From assembly GCA_032059445.1 (NCBI GenBank), contig DAMCAP010000016.1, forward strand, positions 1 to 54,384: a stretch of 54,384 nt of DNA. Reading direction: 5' to 3'. This DNA comes from DAMCAP01 sp032059445. Its GTDB lineage: Bacteria; Bacillota; Clostridia; Oscillospirales; Ruminococcaceae. Under the pieces are notes generated by a model. That model had not been told where the DNA came from. It saw only the letters and a list, made by a program, of their open reading frames with translations, and did not search any database. A program made the translations under genes and the position numbers. Below, in pieces: positions 43,466 to 52,292 of this stretch (positions are counted from its first letter, which is position 1; the number at the start of each line of letters is the position of its first letter).

Positions 43466-45487
43466 ATGAAATCAATTAGGGGCAAATTGCTGTTGATATT
43501 TACAACAGTGGTTTTTATCCTTACCGGAGGTCTGGGCTGGGTCTGTATGACCGTCGTAATGGATAACTTAGTCAAGGACGTCCACATAGACTTAACGGAT
43601 ATGGCAAAGCAGGAGTCAAAGTATATTCAGGCCAATGTGGAGGCCGATATGAAATATGTCGGTGTGCTTGCACAAAACCCTATGATTACTGATGAAGAAA
43701 CCAAGATAGAAGATCAAATTACCTTCTTTGAAGCTGAGGCCAAAAGAGCAGGGTTTGTACTCTTTGCTTTTGCCGATAAGACAGGGCAGGCAGTCCTCTT
43801 TAATGCCAGCCAAGAAAAAAACAATGTAGCCGATAGAGATTTCTTTAAGAAAGCACTATCAGGTACACCAGCTTCTTCTGATTTGATGTTTAGTAAGCTA
43901 GATGGTAAGCCGGTAATCGTTTATGCAGCACCCGTATACCGTAATGGTGAGGTTGCAGGTGTATTATACGGTCGTAAAGATGGACTGATGCTTAGCGACA
44001 TCGTCAGTAAGGTCAACTACCGCAAATCAGGCTATGCCTATATGATCAATAATCAAGGCGTAACCGTAGCCCATAAAAATACAGAGCTGGTGCTGGCGCA
44101 GGACAATGATATCGAAAATATGAAGACCGACCCAGCGCTGACAGGGCTTGGCGAGCTTACCCAGAAGATGATTACCCGACAAGTGGGCAGCGGTGAGTAT
44201 ACCTATAATGAAGTAACCAAGATCGCAGGCTATGCCCCCGTTGAGGGTACCCCATGGGTTGTAGTCTACGGGGTTCTTAAAGATGATGTCTTAGCAGAAG
44301 CACAAACTCTTGGCAATATGCTTCTGGCGTTTGCTTTGGGTGCCAGCGCCATCGGTGCTGTGGTTACATATCTTGCAAGTGTTAGCATTACTAGACCCAT
44401 CAAGAAGGTTACCGCAGCAGCGCGGCAGATCGCCGAGGGCAATTTTGATGTATCTCTTAACATCAAGTCTAAGGACGAGATCGGGCAGCTTGCCACCGCC
44501 TTTAACCAGACCACTTCGCAGCTGGTCAATTATCAGGGGTATATCAACGAAGTTTCTGACGCCCTCTTGCAGATTTCAAAGGGCAACCTGCTAGTGACTC
44601 TTGAAAAAGACTATACAGGTCAGTTTAAGATAATCAAGGACAACATGGAGGCATTGCTCGATAATCTCAACACAACTCTCGAGCAGATACATCAGGCTTC
44701 TGATCAGGTATACAGTGGCTCTGAGCAGGTAGCAAATGGTGCTCAGGCACTGTCACAGGGTGCGACTGAGCAGATCAAGCGCAATGCCGAGAATGCCATG
44801 CTGGTAAGAAGCAAGGCAGATCTGGCAGGCAAGGAAATGGTGCAGAGCAACAACCAGATGAAGGACATGATTGCCGCTATGCATCAGATTAACGAGAAGG
44901 CATCGGAGATCTCTAAGATCATCAAGATCATTGACGATATAGCATTCCAGACCAATATCCTGGCGCTAAATGCGGCGGTTGAGGCTGCCCGCGCAGGAGC
45001 AGCAGGTAAGGGCTTCGCAGTGGTTGCCGATGAAGTGCGAAATCTGGCTGCAAAATCTGCTGAAGCAGTAAAAAATACCTCTGCACTGATCGAGCAAACC
45101 ATCGAATCGGTCAATAACGGCTCTTGGATTGCCGATAAGACTGCAAGCACGTTAAATAAGAGCGCGCAAGAAACCATGTCGGCTGTTACTCTGATCGATC
45201 GCATTGCTGAGGCTTCGCAGGATCAGGCAACTGCTATTGTGCAGATCAATCAAGGCGTTGAGCAGATTTCTTCTGTGGTACAGACTAACGCTGCTACCGC
45301 TGAGCAGAGTGCTGCTGCAAGTCAGGAGCTCTCGGGTCAGTCTAACCTCTTAAAGCAGTCTGTATCTAAGTTTAAGCTGCGGGAAAGCACCAATGCTTTG
45401 TCTTTTAACGAAGATTACGATGATGTATATAGCAGTTCTCATGAGCCACCTTTAGGCTTTGTGCCAATCGGCAAGAGCAAATACTAA
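43466..45487 (+). CDS. Methyl-accepting chemotaxis protein
   Basis: This 673-residue chemoreceptor has a first membrane helix (7-29), an extracellular dCache-like sensing domain (about 35-280, with ADRDFFKKALSG and VYAAPVYRNG), a second helix (282-305), HAMP (306-360) and a cytoplasmic signalling domain with the conserved hairpin tip DDIAFQTNILALNAAVEAAR. About 15 residues normally found between GATEQ and IKRNAENA (432-440) are absent, consistent with an in-frame deletion of two heptads. No other chemotaxis or flagellar gene is in the window. ATG 43466 follows GGAGGG. Confidence 0.93.
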   Translation: MKSIRGKLLLIFTTVVFILTGGLGWVCMTVVMDNLVKDVHIDLTDMAKQESKYIQANVEADMKYVGVLAQNPMITDEETKIEDQITFFEAEAKRAGFVLFAFADKTGQAVLFNASQEKNNVADRDFFKKALSGTPASSDLMFSKLDGKPVIVYAAPVYRNGEVAGVLYGRKDGLMLSDIVSKVNYRKSGYAYMINNQGVTVAHKNTELVLAQDNDIENMKTDPALTGLGELTQKMITRQVGSGEYTYNEVTKIAGYAPVEGTPWVVVYGVLKDDVLAEAQTLGNMLLAFALGASAIGAVVTYLASVSITRPIKKVTAAARQIAEGNFDVSLNIKSKDEIGQLATAFNQTTSQLVNYQGYINEVSDALLQISKGNLLVTLEKDYTGQFKIIKDNMEALLDNLNTTLEQIHQASDQVYSGSEQVANGAQALSQGATEQIKRNAENAMLVRSKADLAGKEMVQSNNQMKDMIAAMHQINEKASEISKIIKIIDDIAFQTNILALNAAVEAARAGAAGKGFAVVADEVRNLAAKSAEAVKNTSALIEQTIESVNNGSWIADKTASTLNKSAQETMSAVTLIDRIAEASQDQATAIVQINQGVEQISSVVQTNAATAEQSAAASQELSGQSNLLKQSVSKFKLRESTNALSFNEDYDDVYSSSHEPPLGFVPIGKSKY

Positions 45488-45521
45488 GCCCTGAAATCTT
45501 CTTTATTTTCTACATACAAGC

Positions 45522-45560
45522 AGCCGCAGGTACCGATTTGGTGCCTGCGGCTCCTTGTTG
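45522..45560 (+). terminator. Terminator of the chemoreceptor gene
   Basis: AGCCGCAGGTACC pairs with GGTGCCTGCGGCT (one G-U-type mismatch); CCTTGTTGTCT follows. Confidence 0.8.
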
Positions 45561-45763
45561 TCTGGGTTTGACCTATTTCGTAAAATATGAAATCATGTGC
45601 AGGATAGTTGGGGCGAAATATCTAGAAATCGGTGCTAGAGGCATCTATTTCTGTATAAAAAGTCGTTTTTATAACTTCAAGGCAAATATACTTGCTTTTT
45701 GTCGAAAAATGTGTAAAATATTAAAAGTATGTGTCCATAATAATTTTTGATCAGGAGAGTAAA

Positions 45764-46330
45764 ATGAGTAACCTAAACACTGCTGTTAAAATCGCAAACC
45801 CTGCACCGCTGGGCCTGCTGGGCTTCGGTATGACTACTGTGCTGCTCAATCTGCACAATGCCGGTATTATTCCTCTGTCCATCGTAATCGTTGCTATGGG
45901 CTTTGCCCTCGGCGGCGCTGCTCAGATCATCGCCGGTGTTATGGAGTTTAAGGCTGGTAATACCTTTGGCGCTACTGCTTTTACTGCTTACGGATTTTTC
46001 TGGTGGTCGCTGATCGTTATCTGGGCCAACCCTGTAAAAGAAGTAATTGCTGCTGCTGATCTGCCATCTATGGGCTGGTACCTGACCCTATGGGGTGTGT
46101 TTACCGGTTGCATGTTTATCGGTACCCTCAAGCACAGCAAAACCAGCCAGATCGTATTTGCTTCTCTGACCATTTTATTCTTTATGCTGGCTGCTGCTGA
46201 CTTCACCGGCTCTCATGGTATCAAGATTGCAGCTGGTTATGTAGGCATTTTCTGCGGTGCGTCTGCTATCTACAACAGCGTAGCACAGATCATCAACGGA
46301 GAGTTTGGCAAGACTGTACTGCCTCTGTAG
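45764..46330 (+). CDS. Acetate uptake transporter family protein (SatP/YaaH)
   Basis: This 188-residue protein has six hydrophobic segments and starts with the family signature NPAPLGLLGFGMTTVLLN (residues 12-29). Members take up acetate or succinate with protons. A role in moving acetate fits an anaerobe that makes acetyl-CoA with PFOR, but direction and substrate are not proven. ATG 45764 follows AGGAGAG. Codon use looks adapted to high expression. A bidirectional terminator follows, shared with the converging SpoIID-domain gene. Confidence 0.92.
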   Translation: MSNLNTAVKIANPAPLGLLGFGMTTVLLNLHNAGIIPLSIVIVAMGFALGGAAQIIAGVMEFKAGNTFGATAFTAYGFFWWSLIVIWANPVKEVIAAADLPSMGWYLTLWGVFTGCMFIGTLKHSKTSQIVFASLTILFFMLAAADFTGSHGIKIAAGYVGIFCGASAIYNSVAQIINGEFGKTVLPL

Positions 46331-46371
46331 GATTCACCTAATCAAATAAACTAGCTGCTTCTAGCAGCATA

Positions 46372-46412
46372 TAAAAAGCCTCCGGCATTGATTGCCGGAG
46401 GCTTTTTGCTTT
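46372..46412. terminator. Bidirectional terminator
   Basis: AAAAAGCCTCCGGCA pairs perfectly with TGCCGGAGGCTTTTT, giving U-runs on both strands. Confidence 0.93.
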
Positions 46413-46420
46413 ATAATTGC

Positions 46421-48475
46421 TTACTTAACTTCTATACCAGTATAGTAGTGACGGAGGATATCGCTGTAGGTGTAGCCTTCATCTTGAGCATAATAATGTG
46501 CTCCGTATTGGCTCATACCTACGCCATGGCCATACCCTCTAGAGGTAAATACAAAGCTGCTGCCGTCATAGTTAACGTCGAAGCAGGTGGAGCGGATACC
46601 AAAGGAAAGCAGCTTTTCTCTGACTAGCCTTCCGGTAATGGCCACTCGGCCCAGAGAGCCGCCTTGGGTGGTAGCATTGCCGCCAATATACACCCTGCCT
46701 ACGTAGCCACCGGGCTCTAGTCGGTCATAGTCGATCTTGATCCAGTCCTTAGGATCACCGCTAAGCTCGATGCCGGTCATATCTAGCACCACGTCGGCAA
46801 AGGCATCTTCGGAGATGCTGTATTTGCCGCTATAGTAGGGGGATTTTTTATCCAGGGGGCTTTTGACCGATTGCAGATAGGGTAGATCCTTCCCCCAGAC
46901 CGATTGTGCAGTTGTGGTTTCGCCGCTGCTGGTCGAGTGGTATACCGTATTTGCAATCTTGCCGTTATGATAGATAGCCAACCCGCTTACTGCCTTTACT
47001 GCCTTTTGTGTAGAGGAGCTGATGGAGGAGTTGAGCAGTACGGCTGGGTACACGCCAATGCTGTTGTTATATTGGATATAGCTGTAAGCGGCGATCGCCT
47101 GAGCTTTCATCGCTTCGGGGTGAAGTGTGCCTCTGGTTTCATTCTGCACGATCTGGCAGATGAGCTCAAAGGCATTGTAGGATTCGACACTGCCGTTGTG
47201 GTTAATGGTCAAGGTGGTATTTTCCCAGAGCGCATCTTCATTGGGGCTTGGCTCAGGTGGTGTGGGTGCTATGACCTCAGGCTCTGAGCTGCTGGGCGAA
47301 GAGGAGCTTGCCGGCTTGGAAGAGCTAGCTAAAGAGGAGCTCGGCTTGGATGAACTGGCCGCAGACGAGCTTGGCGCAGAGGAGCTGGGGGTAACTGTAC
47401 TGGATTTTGAGGAGGTCGGCGCCGAGGAGCTTGGTTTAGATGAGCTGGCAGGCTTGGAGCTCTGCTGTGAGCTAGGGGCTGAAGACGATGAAGGCGCTGA
47501 TGATGAGGATACGCTAGAGGCCGCTAAAACCTGAGAGGAAACCACAAGGGAAGAATGTATCGTATCTTGAGAGGATGCTCCCTCAGGGTCAGGCGGAAGG
47601 GGGATCTCGAAGTAGGGCTCCTCAAAGCTGTAGCTGGCAAAGCCTGCGAAGTTATCCTCGGGATCATATAAGCGAGGGAGGATGCCACCATCCGATGGCT
47701 CCGGTGCGCGGAAGGTGACCCAGGTAAAGAGTGGGTTGCTTCTGCCTGCTCCCATGAGGTAGCCTGTAAAAAGCAGTAGCCCAAAGGCGGAGAGTACTCC
47801 GATTAAGATAAATATCAGTGCAATGGCATTGGAGGCCTTGGGGGAGATTTTGGGCATCTTGCGGGTATTGATGGTGATGCGTTTTTCTTGCAGGGTAGTA
47901 GGGGCGCCAATGGGCAGCATAGTGATTGGAGGCTCTGGCTGCTTGCTGGGCTTCTGCTGCTTGTTGTTTAAAAACCTGCCGCTGTTGGCAGCTACAGTCA
48001 GTAGTATGCTCTTTAGTGCCGCGAGGGAATCTTCGTTGATATTGTCAGGGAGTACCATCAAAGAGCCTGTCTTCATAGGTACGATAAATCCGTAGTCAAG
48101 CCCATCAAAGATCACAGGCTTGCAGTCTTGAGGCAGCATGGTAAGCTCGGTTATCCGCTTCCCCATTTTGATGGAATGCAAAGCACAAAGGCGGCTGATA
48201 TGAGTATGCAGCTTAGGGGAGGGGCTCAGGGGCAAGTCAAAAATCTGGCTGATGCTATACTTGCTGATCTGCCCTTTTTTGGGGTCTAACCCGCCGACCA
48301 AAAAGATAAAAGAAGACCTCTCCAAGGCTTTTTGCAGGGCTAAAGACACCTCTTCCTGCTCGTATTGTACGGTCGAGGTGTGTGCAATAGGGATGCCCGT
48401 ATCGCTGATGATTTTATTAATAAGGTTATGGCTGGCGGCATGATCATGCCCTACAAGGATAACCTCAGAGTTCAT
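46421..48475 (-). CDS. MoCF-like / transmembrane / SpoIID-domain fusion protein
   Basis: This 684-residue protein has an unusual layout. Residues 1-165 resemble a degenerate MoCF/CinA N-terminal domain: SEVILVGHDHAASHNLINK, STVQYEQEEVSLALQKALE and FLVGGLDPKKGQIS in place of GGLGPTxDDxT. One membrane helix follows (217-240). A Ser/Pro/Ala-rich linker spans 302-398, and a SpoIID/LytB domain (about 420-684) contains HPEAMKAQAIAAYSYIQY, VWGKDLPYLQSV and GRGYGHGVGMSQYGAHYYAQ. SpoIID is a peptidoglycan glycosidase needed for engulfment. This protein is far longer than canonical SpoIID and may act on the wall outside sporulation. CGGAGC precedes ATG 48475. Confidence 0.85.
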   Translation of the reverse strand: MNSEVILVGHDHAASHNLINKIISDTGIPIAHTSTVQYEQEEVSLALQKALERSSFIFLVGGLDPKKGQISKYSISQIFDLPLSPSPKLHTHISRLCALHSIKMGKRITELTMLPQDCKPVIFDGLDYGFIVPMKTGSLMVLPDNINEDSLAALKSILLTVAANSGRFLNNKQQKPSKQPEPPITMLPIGAPTTLQEKRITINTRKMPKISPKASNAIALIFILIGVLSAFGLLLFTGYLMGAGRSNPLFTWVTFRAPEPSDGGILPRLYDPEDNFAGFASYSFEEPYFEIPLPPDPEGASSQDTIHSSLVVSSQVLAASSVSSSSAPSSSSAPSSQQSSKPASSSKPSSSAPTSSKSSTVTPSSSAPSSSAASSSKPSSSLASSSKPASSSSPSSSEPEVIAPTPPEPSPNEDALWENTTLTINHNGSVESYNAFELICQIVQNETRGTLHPEAMKAQAIAAYSYIQYNNSIGVYPAVLLNSSISSSTQKAVKAVSGLAIYHNGKIANTVYHSTSSGETTTAQSVWGKDLPYLQSVKSPLDKKSPYYSGKYSISEDAFADVVLDMTGIELSGDPKDWIKIDYDRLEPGGYVGRVYIGGNATTQGGSLGRVAITGRLVREKLLSFGIRSTCFDVNYDGSSFVFTSRGYGHGVGMSQYGAHYYAQDEGYTYSDILRHYYTGIEVK
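47282..47572 (-). repeat. Ser/Pro/Ala-rich low-complexity tract within the SpoIID fusion
   Basis: Residues 302-398 are almost entirely Ser with Pro, Ala and Lys, in short repeats such as SSSAPSS and SSSKPSS. At DNA level it is a run of similar GAGCTnGGC-type units on the plus strand. It is a flexible linker reaching through or away from the membrane and a likely place for length variation between strains. Confidence 0.85.
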
Positions 48476-48655
48476 AAGCCCTAGCTCCGTTCTGCTGCCG
48501 ACTCGCTTTACTTATCGTGGCAGCGCAGCAAATGTAATGTGTAGTAATCTGCCCTAAGGCAAAAGCCGACAGATTTCGCATCAAATCCTATAAAGAAGCC
48601 GCAAGCTATTCCGATATGTCAGCTCGGAAAACCCTGCGGCAAAGGTAAAGACCGC

Positions 48656-49639
48656 TTAGTTGCCTTTTAATTTATTCATGAACTTCTCCCACAATCCTGG
48701 TTCTTCCTTCGGCTCTACAGGAGCAGGGGGGATGATGGAGGGGCGAGGCTCGGTAAATGCATCGGGGAAATGTGTGGCAAGCAGATTTTTAAGATAGTCA
48801 AACATCATAGGAGACTGCCGCTCAAATACGGTGGGATCAATTGGGATCAGCTGATCATTTTTGACTGCTGAAGTATTTTTGTAGAAGGAGCTTGCTTTGA
48901 TTTTTTCCGGGTCGATGGTGTTTGCGTAAAAGATATAGTCAGGGTTTAGCTCCTCCTCCTTGTCTTGGGGGAAGTTCCAGTTGACATAACCTGCCGCCTG
49001 GTTGGTAAAGCCCATTTCTGACAGGATACCACCCTCCAGAGTATCACCGGTAGCGATGGTAAAATCTAAATCTCGTAAGTAGATGGCGGATTTGCCCTCG
49101 GTTACGGTACGCATGGAGCTATATATGTAGTTAAGTGTTACGTCGGTATAGTATCTAAGCTGTGTGTCGCTTGCTTGTCCGCGATTTAGCCCGCCTAAGG
49201 TCTTGGCAAGCACCTCGTAGTTCTTGAGGATATCTTCAAAATTGCTGCCTCTCGGGATGGTCACTACCTTTACATTCATCTGCTGTAGCTCCAGCAGGTC
49301 TTTTTCGGGTAGGGGGGTAGTGGTGAGTACGAGGTCAGCTTCCAGCCGCTTGATTCCCTCGATATGGGGGTCGAGAGCACTGCCACAGCCGGGGATTTCG
49401 TTTGATATAGCTGGGCGGTCACAATAATCGCTGACCCCCACCAGCTTGCCGCCGTATCCCAGTGTATAGACTGCTTCGGTGAGAGCGGGTGAGAGAGTGA
49501 CTACCTTCTGAGGGGAGGATTTAATCTCAACGCCGTTTGCGACGAAAGGATACTGAGATTTGCCCGACATACTGAGCTTGCCAGAGCAGGAGGAGAGCAG
49601 CAGGCAGGTGAATAGCAGGGTGATGAGTTTTTTTGCGTT
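48656..49639 (-). CDS. ABC transporter substrate-binding lipoprotein (BtuF/FhuD-like)
   Basis: This 327-residue protein has a lipoprotein signal (MNAKKLITLLFTCLLLSSC, lipid-modified Cys19) and a class III periplasmic-binding fold: KVVTLSPALTEAVYTLGYGGKLVGVSDYC (shown in two blocks) and DLVLTTTPLPEKDLLEL. This pattern is typical of cobalamin, heme or siderophore binding proteins. No permease or ATPase gene is adjacent. The start at 49639 follows AAGGAG; the frame stays open a further 12 codons. The C-terminus has a Pro/Glu-rich tail (PPAPVEPKEEPG). The ligand is unknown. Confidence 0.87.
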   Translation of the reverse strand, partial: NAKKLITLLFTCLLLSSCSGKLSMSGKSQYPFVANGVEIKSSPQKVVTLSPALTEAVYTLGYGGKLVGVSDYCDRPAISNEIPGCGSALDPHIEGIKRLEADLVLTTTPLPEKDLLELQQMNVKVVTIPRGSNFEDILKNYEVLAKTLGGLNRGQASDTQLRYYTDVTLNYIYSSMRTVTEGKSAIYLRDLDFTIATGDTLEGGILSEMGFTNQAAGYVNWNFPQDKEEELNPDYIFYANTIDPEKIKASSFYKNTSAVKNDQLIPIDPTVFERQSPMMFDYLKNLLATHFPDAFTEPRPSIIPPAPVEPKEEPGLWEKFMNKLKGN

Positions 49640-50120
49640 CATAGGTCTCCTTTTTGGGGGTATGCCCTCTAACAAAAAAATTATTTTGCTAATCTATTGT
49701 ATGATCACAATATAACAAGAAAAATATTAAACTTGTGTATGCACGGTGTAATTTTAAGTATACTAATTGTGGTGGTCTTATGGCGGTGGTTACTTGCCGC
49801 GGTTATTATGGCATGCATTTATGGGTCTAGCTAATTGGTATCAACCCTAGGCAAAGCATGGGGAAAGATCCTATAACAAACACTTGCGTTTATTATAGCA
49901 TAAAGAAAAAGCATATTTAAGTGCTTATCACAAAAAAGTACATTTATTAAGTGCCCTGATTGCTGATGAATACTTCATCGGGCACTATATTTTTATTTTA
50001 ACGGCTGTGTTGGATTCTGTCAAATTATGTCCGCATCATAAATTATCAATAAAAAATTTTGTGGATATTGAAACTATTGAACAAACATTGTATAATAATA
50101 AACAAGGATAAGTGAATTAG
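49640..50120. other. AT-rich intergenic region with an orphan terminator
   Basis: This 480-bp region separates divergent genes. AGTGCCCTGAT and ATCGGGCACT (49951-49987), with TATATTTTTATTTT after them, form a plus-strand terminator-like hairpin although no plus-strand gene lies upstream, so a short transcript may end there. TATAAT (50092-50097) is a likely -10 for the next gene. No ORF of substance was seen. Confidence 0.45.
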
Positions 50121-50585
50121 ATGAATTATGCGATTTTTACCACTCCGAGTTTTAAAGACTTCGAGTCTGTAACCGTGGGCCTGCTTAAGCATTACCCCAG
50201 CAGCGACCCAAATGATCATTTATTTTGCCAGTTTCAAGGGATCGTTTCACCTGCGGGGATGCATCTAAAAGTGCTTGCCTTTGAAGTTGAGACAGGCCCT
50301 AAAAGCAGCTTTGTGATCGAGCTAAGCGGTAGTGGCAGGGCGATGCGTATCATCGCAGACCATACAGGGAATTTTGAAGGTGCCGAGGGGCTTTCGCCTA
50401 AATGGCTGATGGGCGGAGATCTGCAAGGGGAGTACTGGGGAGCCAGCTTTTTAATCCCTGCTAGTCTCCTAAAGGAGCTTAAAGAAGAGGACAAGCTCTG
50501 GGGCAATGTTTCGAAATATAAGCAAAACATCATGGATTGCAGCTTATTTTCACAGGAGATGGGGATTTTTCATATCTTACAATAG
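50121..50585 (+). CDS. Unknown protein with CBM9-like fold (154 aa)
   Basis: This 154-residue protein has no signal peptide or membrane helix. Its second half (residues 90-145) carries GEYWGASFLIPASLLKEL and WGNVSKYKQNI, which resemble the family 9-like carbohydrate-binding domains, where a beta-sandwich closes with FxIP...GNxYK. That resemblance is weak. Start ATG 50121 has AAGGATAAGTGAA upstream (modest site). A small lipoprotein-like gene follows 26 bp later and may be co-transcribed. I do not recognise a specific function. Confidence 0.65.
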   Translation: MNYAIFTTPSFKDFESVTVGLLKHYPSSDPNDHLFCQFQGIVSPAGMHLKVLAFEVETGPKSSFVIELSGSGRAMRIIADHTGNFEGAEGLSPKWLMGGDLQGEYWGASFLIPASLLKELKEEDKLWGNVSKYKQNIMDCSLFSQEMGIFHILQ

Positions 50586-50611
50586 ACTAAATTAGGAAGG
50601 GTGTTTTGTAT

Positions 50612-50746
50612 ATGCTGCGTCAGCTAGTCAGACTATGTATTGTGGTGTTTGCGGGGGTCTTTATGGCTTCGGTGGGCTGCAAAATTACCGAAAGTTTATT
50701 GGGCCAACGATACGTCGGCCATAGCCGTGATGTATGGGAACGTTAA
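50612..50746 (+). CDS. Small lipoprotein-like peptide (44 aa)
   Basis: This 44-residue product begins with a hydrophobic stretch (LVRLCIVVFAGVFMASVGC) ending in a lipobox-like ASVGC, which would place Cys23 at the lipid anchor and leave about 20 residues outside. ATG 50612 follows AGGAAGGG. It lies between the 154-aa gene and a terminator, on the same strand. Function unknown. Confidence 0.6.
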   Translation: MLRQLVRLCIVVFAGVFMASVGCKITESLLGQRYVGHSRDVWER

Positions 50747-50775
50747 TCGTTAGGGCTGTAAATAGCCGAGGATAG

Positions 50776-50810
50776 AAACAGGCGGGAGCGATACCGTCTG
50801 TTTTTATTTT
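50776..50810 (+). terminator. Terminator after the small lipoprotein-like gene
   Basis: AAACAGGCGG pairs with CCGTCTGTTT (one G-U pair); TTATTTT follows. Confidence 0.8.
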
Positions 50811-50814
50811 GAGC

Positions 50815-50847
50815 AAAAATGGGGCGCAGTAGGATATACTGCGCCCC
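50815..50847 (-). terminator. Terminator of the aspartyl-tRNA synthetase gene
   Basis: GGGGCGCAGTA pairs perfectly with TACTGCGCCCC; on the minus strand ATTTTTGC follows. Confidence 0.9.
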
Positions 50848-50867
50848 TGCGTGTATTATAAGGGTTT

Positions 50868-52196
50868 TTATGGTGCTAGCCTTCCGATATCGCGTGGGAA
50901 TAAGGTAGCATGGCGGACATTCGAGAAACCAAGCAGCTTAGCGGTCAAGCGCTCAAGACCCAGACCCAGTCCTCCGTGAGGGGGCAGGCCATATTTGTGG
51001 GCCATCAGGTAACTGTCAAATGCTTCGACCTCCATCCCTCGTGCCAGCATCTTATCTACCTGTGCCTGATATCCGTGGATGCGCTGCCCTCCAGTAGTGA
51101 TCTCTAATCCTCTGAATATCAAGTCGAAGCTCTCGGTAACTGTGGGGTCACTGGGCGTATCCATGGCATAAAAGGGGCGCTTGGAGGATTTATAGTGGGT
51201 CACAAAAACAAGCTCGCTGCCTGTTTGCTTTTCGATGATTTCACTTAGGAGCTTTTCTTCTTCAGGCTCGAAGTCTTCATAGTCGGTGATGCTGCGCTGA
51301 TAGGTTTTGGAGATCAGCTCTTTGGCTTCGGCAAAGGTCATGGAAGGAATTTGGGCTACAGATGGGAGCTTTACCCCCAGTAACGCAAGCTCGGTAGCAT
51401 AGTTGTTTTGCAGATGGGCAAAGGTGCTTTGCAGCATAGCAACCTCCAGCTCCATGATTTCATAAAAGCTCTCAATGAAGCCGAACTCCAAGTCAACACT
51501 GGTATATTCGTTGATATGGCGGGAGGTGTCATGCTTTTCGGCACGAAAGACAGGGCCGATTTCATAGACTCGCTCAAATACCCCTACCATTGTCTGCTTA
51601 TAAAACTGAGGGCTTTGTGCCAAAAAGGCCTGCCTGCCAAAGTACTCTATGCCAAAGACATTGGCGCCCCCCTCTGCGGTACCAGCGCAGATTTTGGGGC
51701 TGTGGATTTCGGTGAAGCTGTGCTGCGCTAAGAAGCCGCGCAAGCCTTCACAGATCCCTGCCTGTAGTTTAAAGATAGCGCGCTCCTTTTGGTTGCGCAG
51801 TGTCAGTGGGCGGTAGTCGAGCAAGGTTTCGAGGGATGCCTTGACCTCTTTGTTGTTGATCACTACAGGAGGCTCGGCTGCCGGGCGGGAAAGCTCCTCA
51901 AAGGATAAGATACGCAGTTCGTAGCCGCTGCGGCTGCGCTCTTCTGCGGCTACAAGCCCAGTAAGCACCACTGCCATCCCTTCCTGCAAGGTATGCAGGG
52001 GGAAGCTAGATGCCTCCTGTGACCAGATGCATTGCAGTAGAGTTTCTCTGGTCTGCAACAGCACAAAGGCGAAGCCCGACATCTCTCTGATCTTGTAAAT
52101 TACACCGTGGAGCTTGACAGTCTGCCCGATGCGGCTCGGTAGCTCCTCTGCTTGTATATGCTTGGTCGCCATATTTGGCGTAATATGTTTCATCAT
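50868..52196 (-). CDS. Aspartate--tRNA ligase, archaeal type
   Basis: This 442-residue class II synthetase has an N-terminal OB-fold anticodon-binding domain (VKLHGVIYKIREMSGFAFV region), then FRAEKHDTSRHINEYTSVDLE (motif 2, in two blocks) and PPHGGLGLGLERL (motif 3). The length, the absence of the bacterial GAD insert and the HINEYTS wording place it with the archaeal-type AspRS, which is often non-discriminating and charges both tRNA-Asp and tRNA-Asn, the latter then amidated by GatCAB. No gat genes are in the window. The start at 52196 follows GGAGG; a second Met follows directly. Confidence 0.9.
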   Translation of the reverse strand: MMKHITPNMATKHIQAEELPSRIGQTVKLHGVIYKIREMSGFAFVLLQTRETLLQCIWSQEASSFPLHTLQEGMAVVLTGLVAAEERSRSGYELRILSFEELSRPAAEPPVVINNKEVKASLETLLDYRPLTLRNQKERAIFKLQAGICEGLRGFLAQHSFTEIHSPKICAGTAEGGANVFGIEYFGRQAFLAQSPQFYKQTMVGVFERVYEIGPVFRAEKHDTSRHINEYTSVDLEFGFIESFYEIMELEVAMLQSTFAHLQNNYATELALLGVKLPSVAQIPSMTFAEAKELISKTYQRSITDYEDFEPEEEKLLSEIIEKQTGSELVFVTHYKSSKRPFYAMDTPSDPTVTESFDLIFRGLEITTGGQRIHGYQAQVDKMLARGMEVEAFDSYLMAHKYGLPPHGGLGLGLERLTAKLLGFSNVRHATLFPRDIGRLAP

Positions 52197-52292
52197 CGTT
52201 TCCTCCGTTATTCTTGTCAATTACAGCAATAAGGAGGGGCAATCTAGACCGGCATAATCTGTATGCCGCATAGGATCACTTCCTTTCCATCC

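Noticed and set aside
45538..45750. 70-codon ORF between the chemoreceptor and acetate transporter genes
   Set aside because: Starts inside the terminator of the chemoreceptor gene, has no ribosome binding site and no recognisable features.
46904..47534. Plus-strand ORFs opposite the SpoIID fusion
   Set aside because: They mirror the Ser-rich codons of the minus-strand gene and have no ribosome binding sites.
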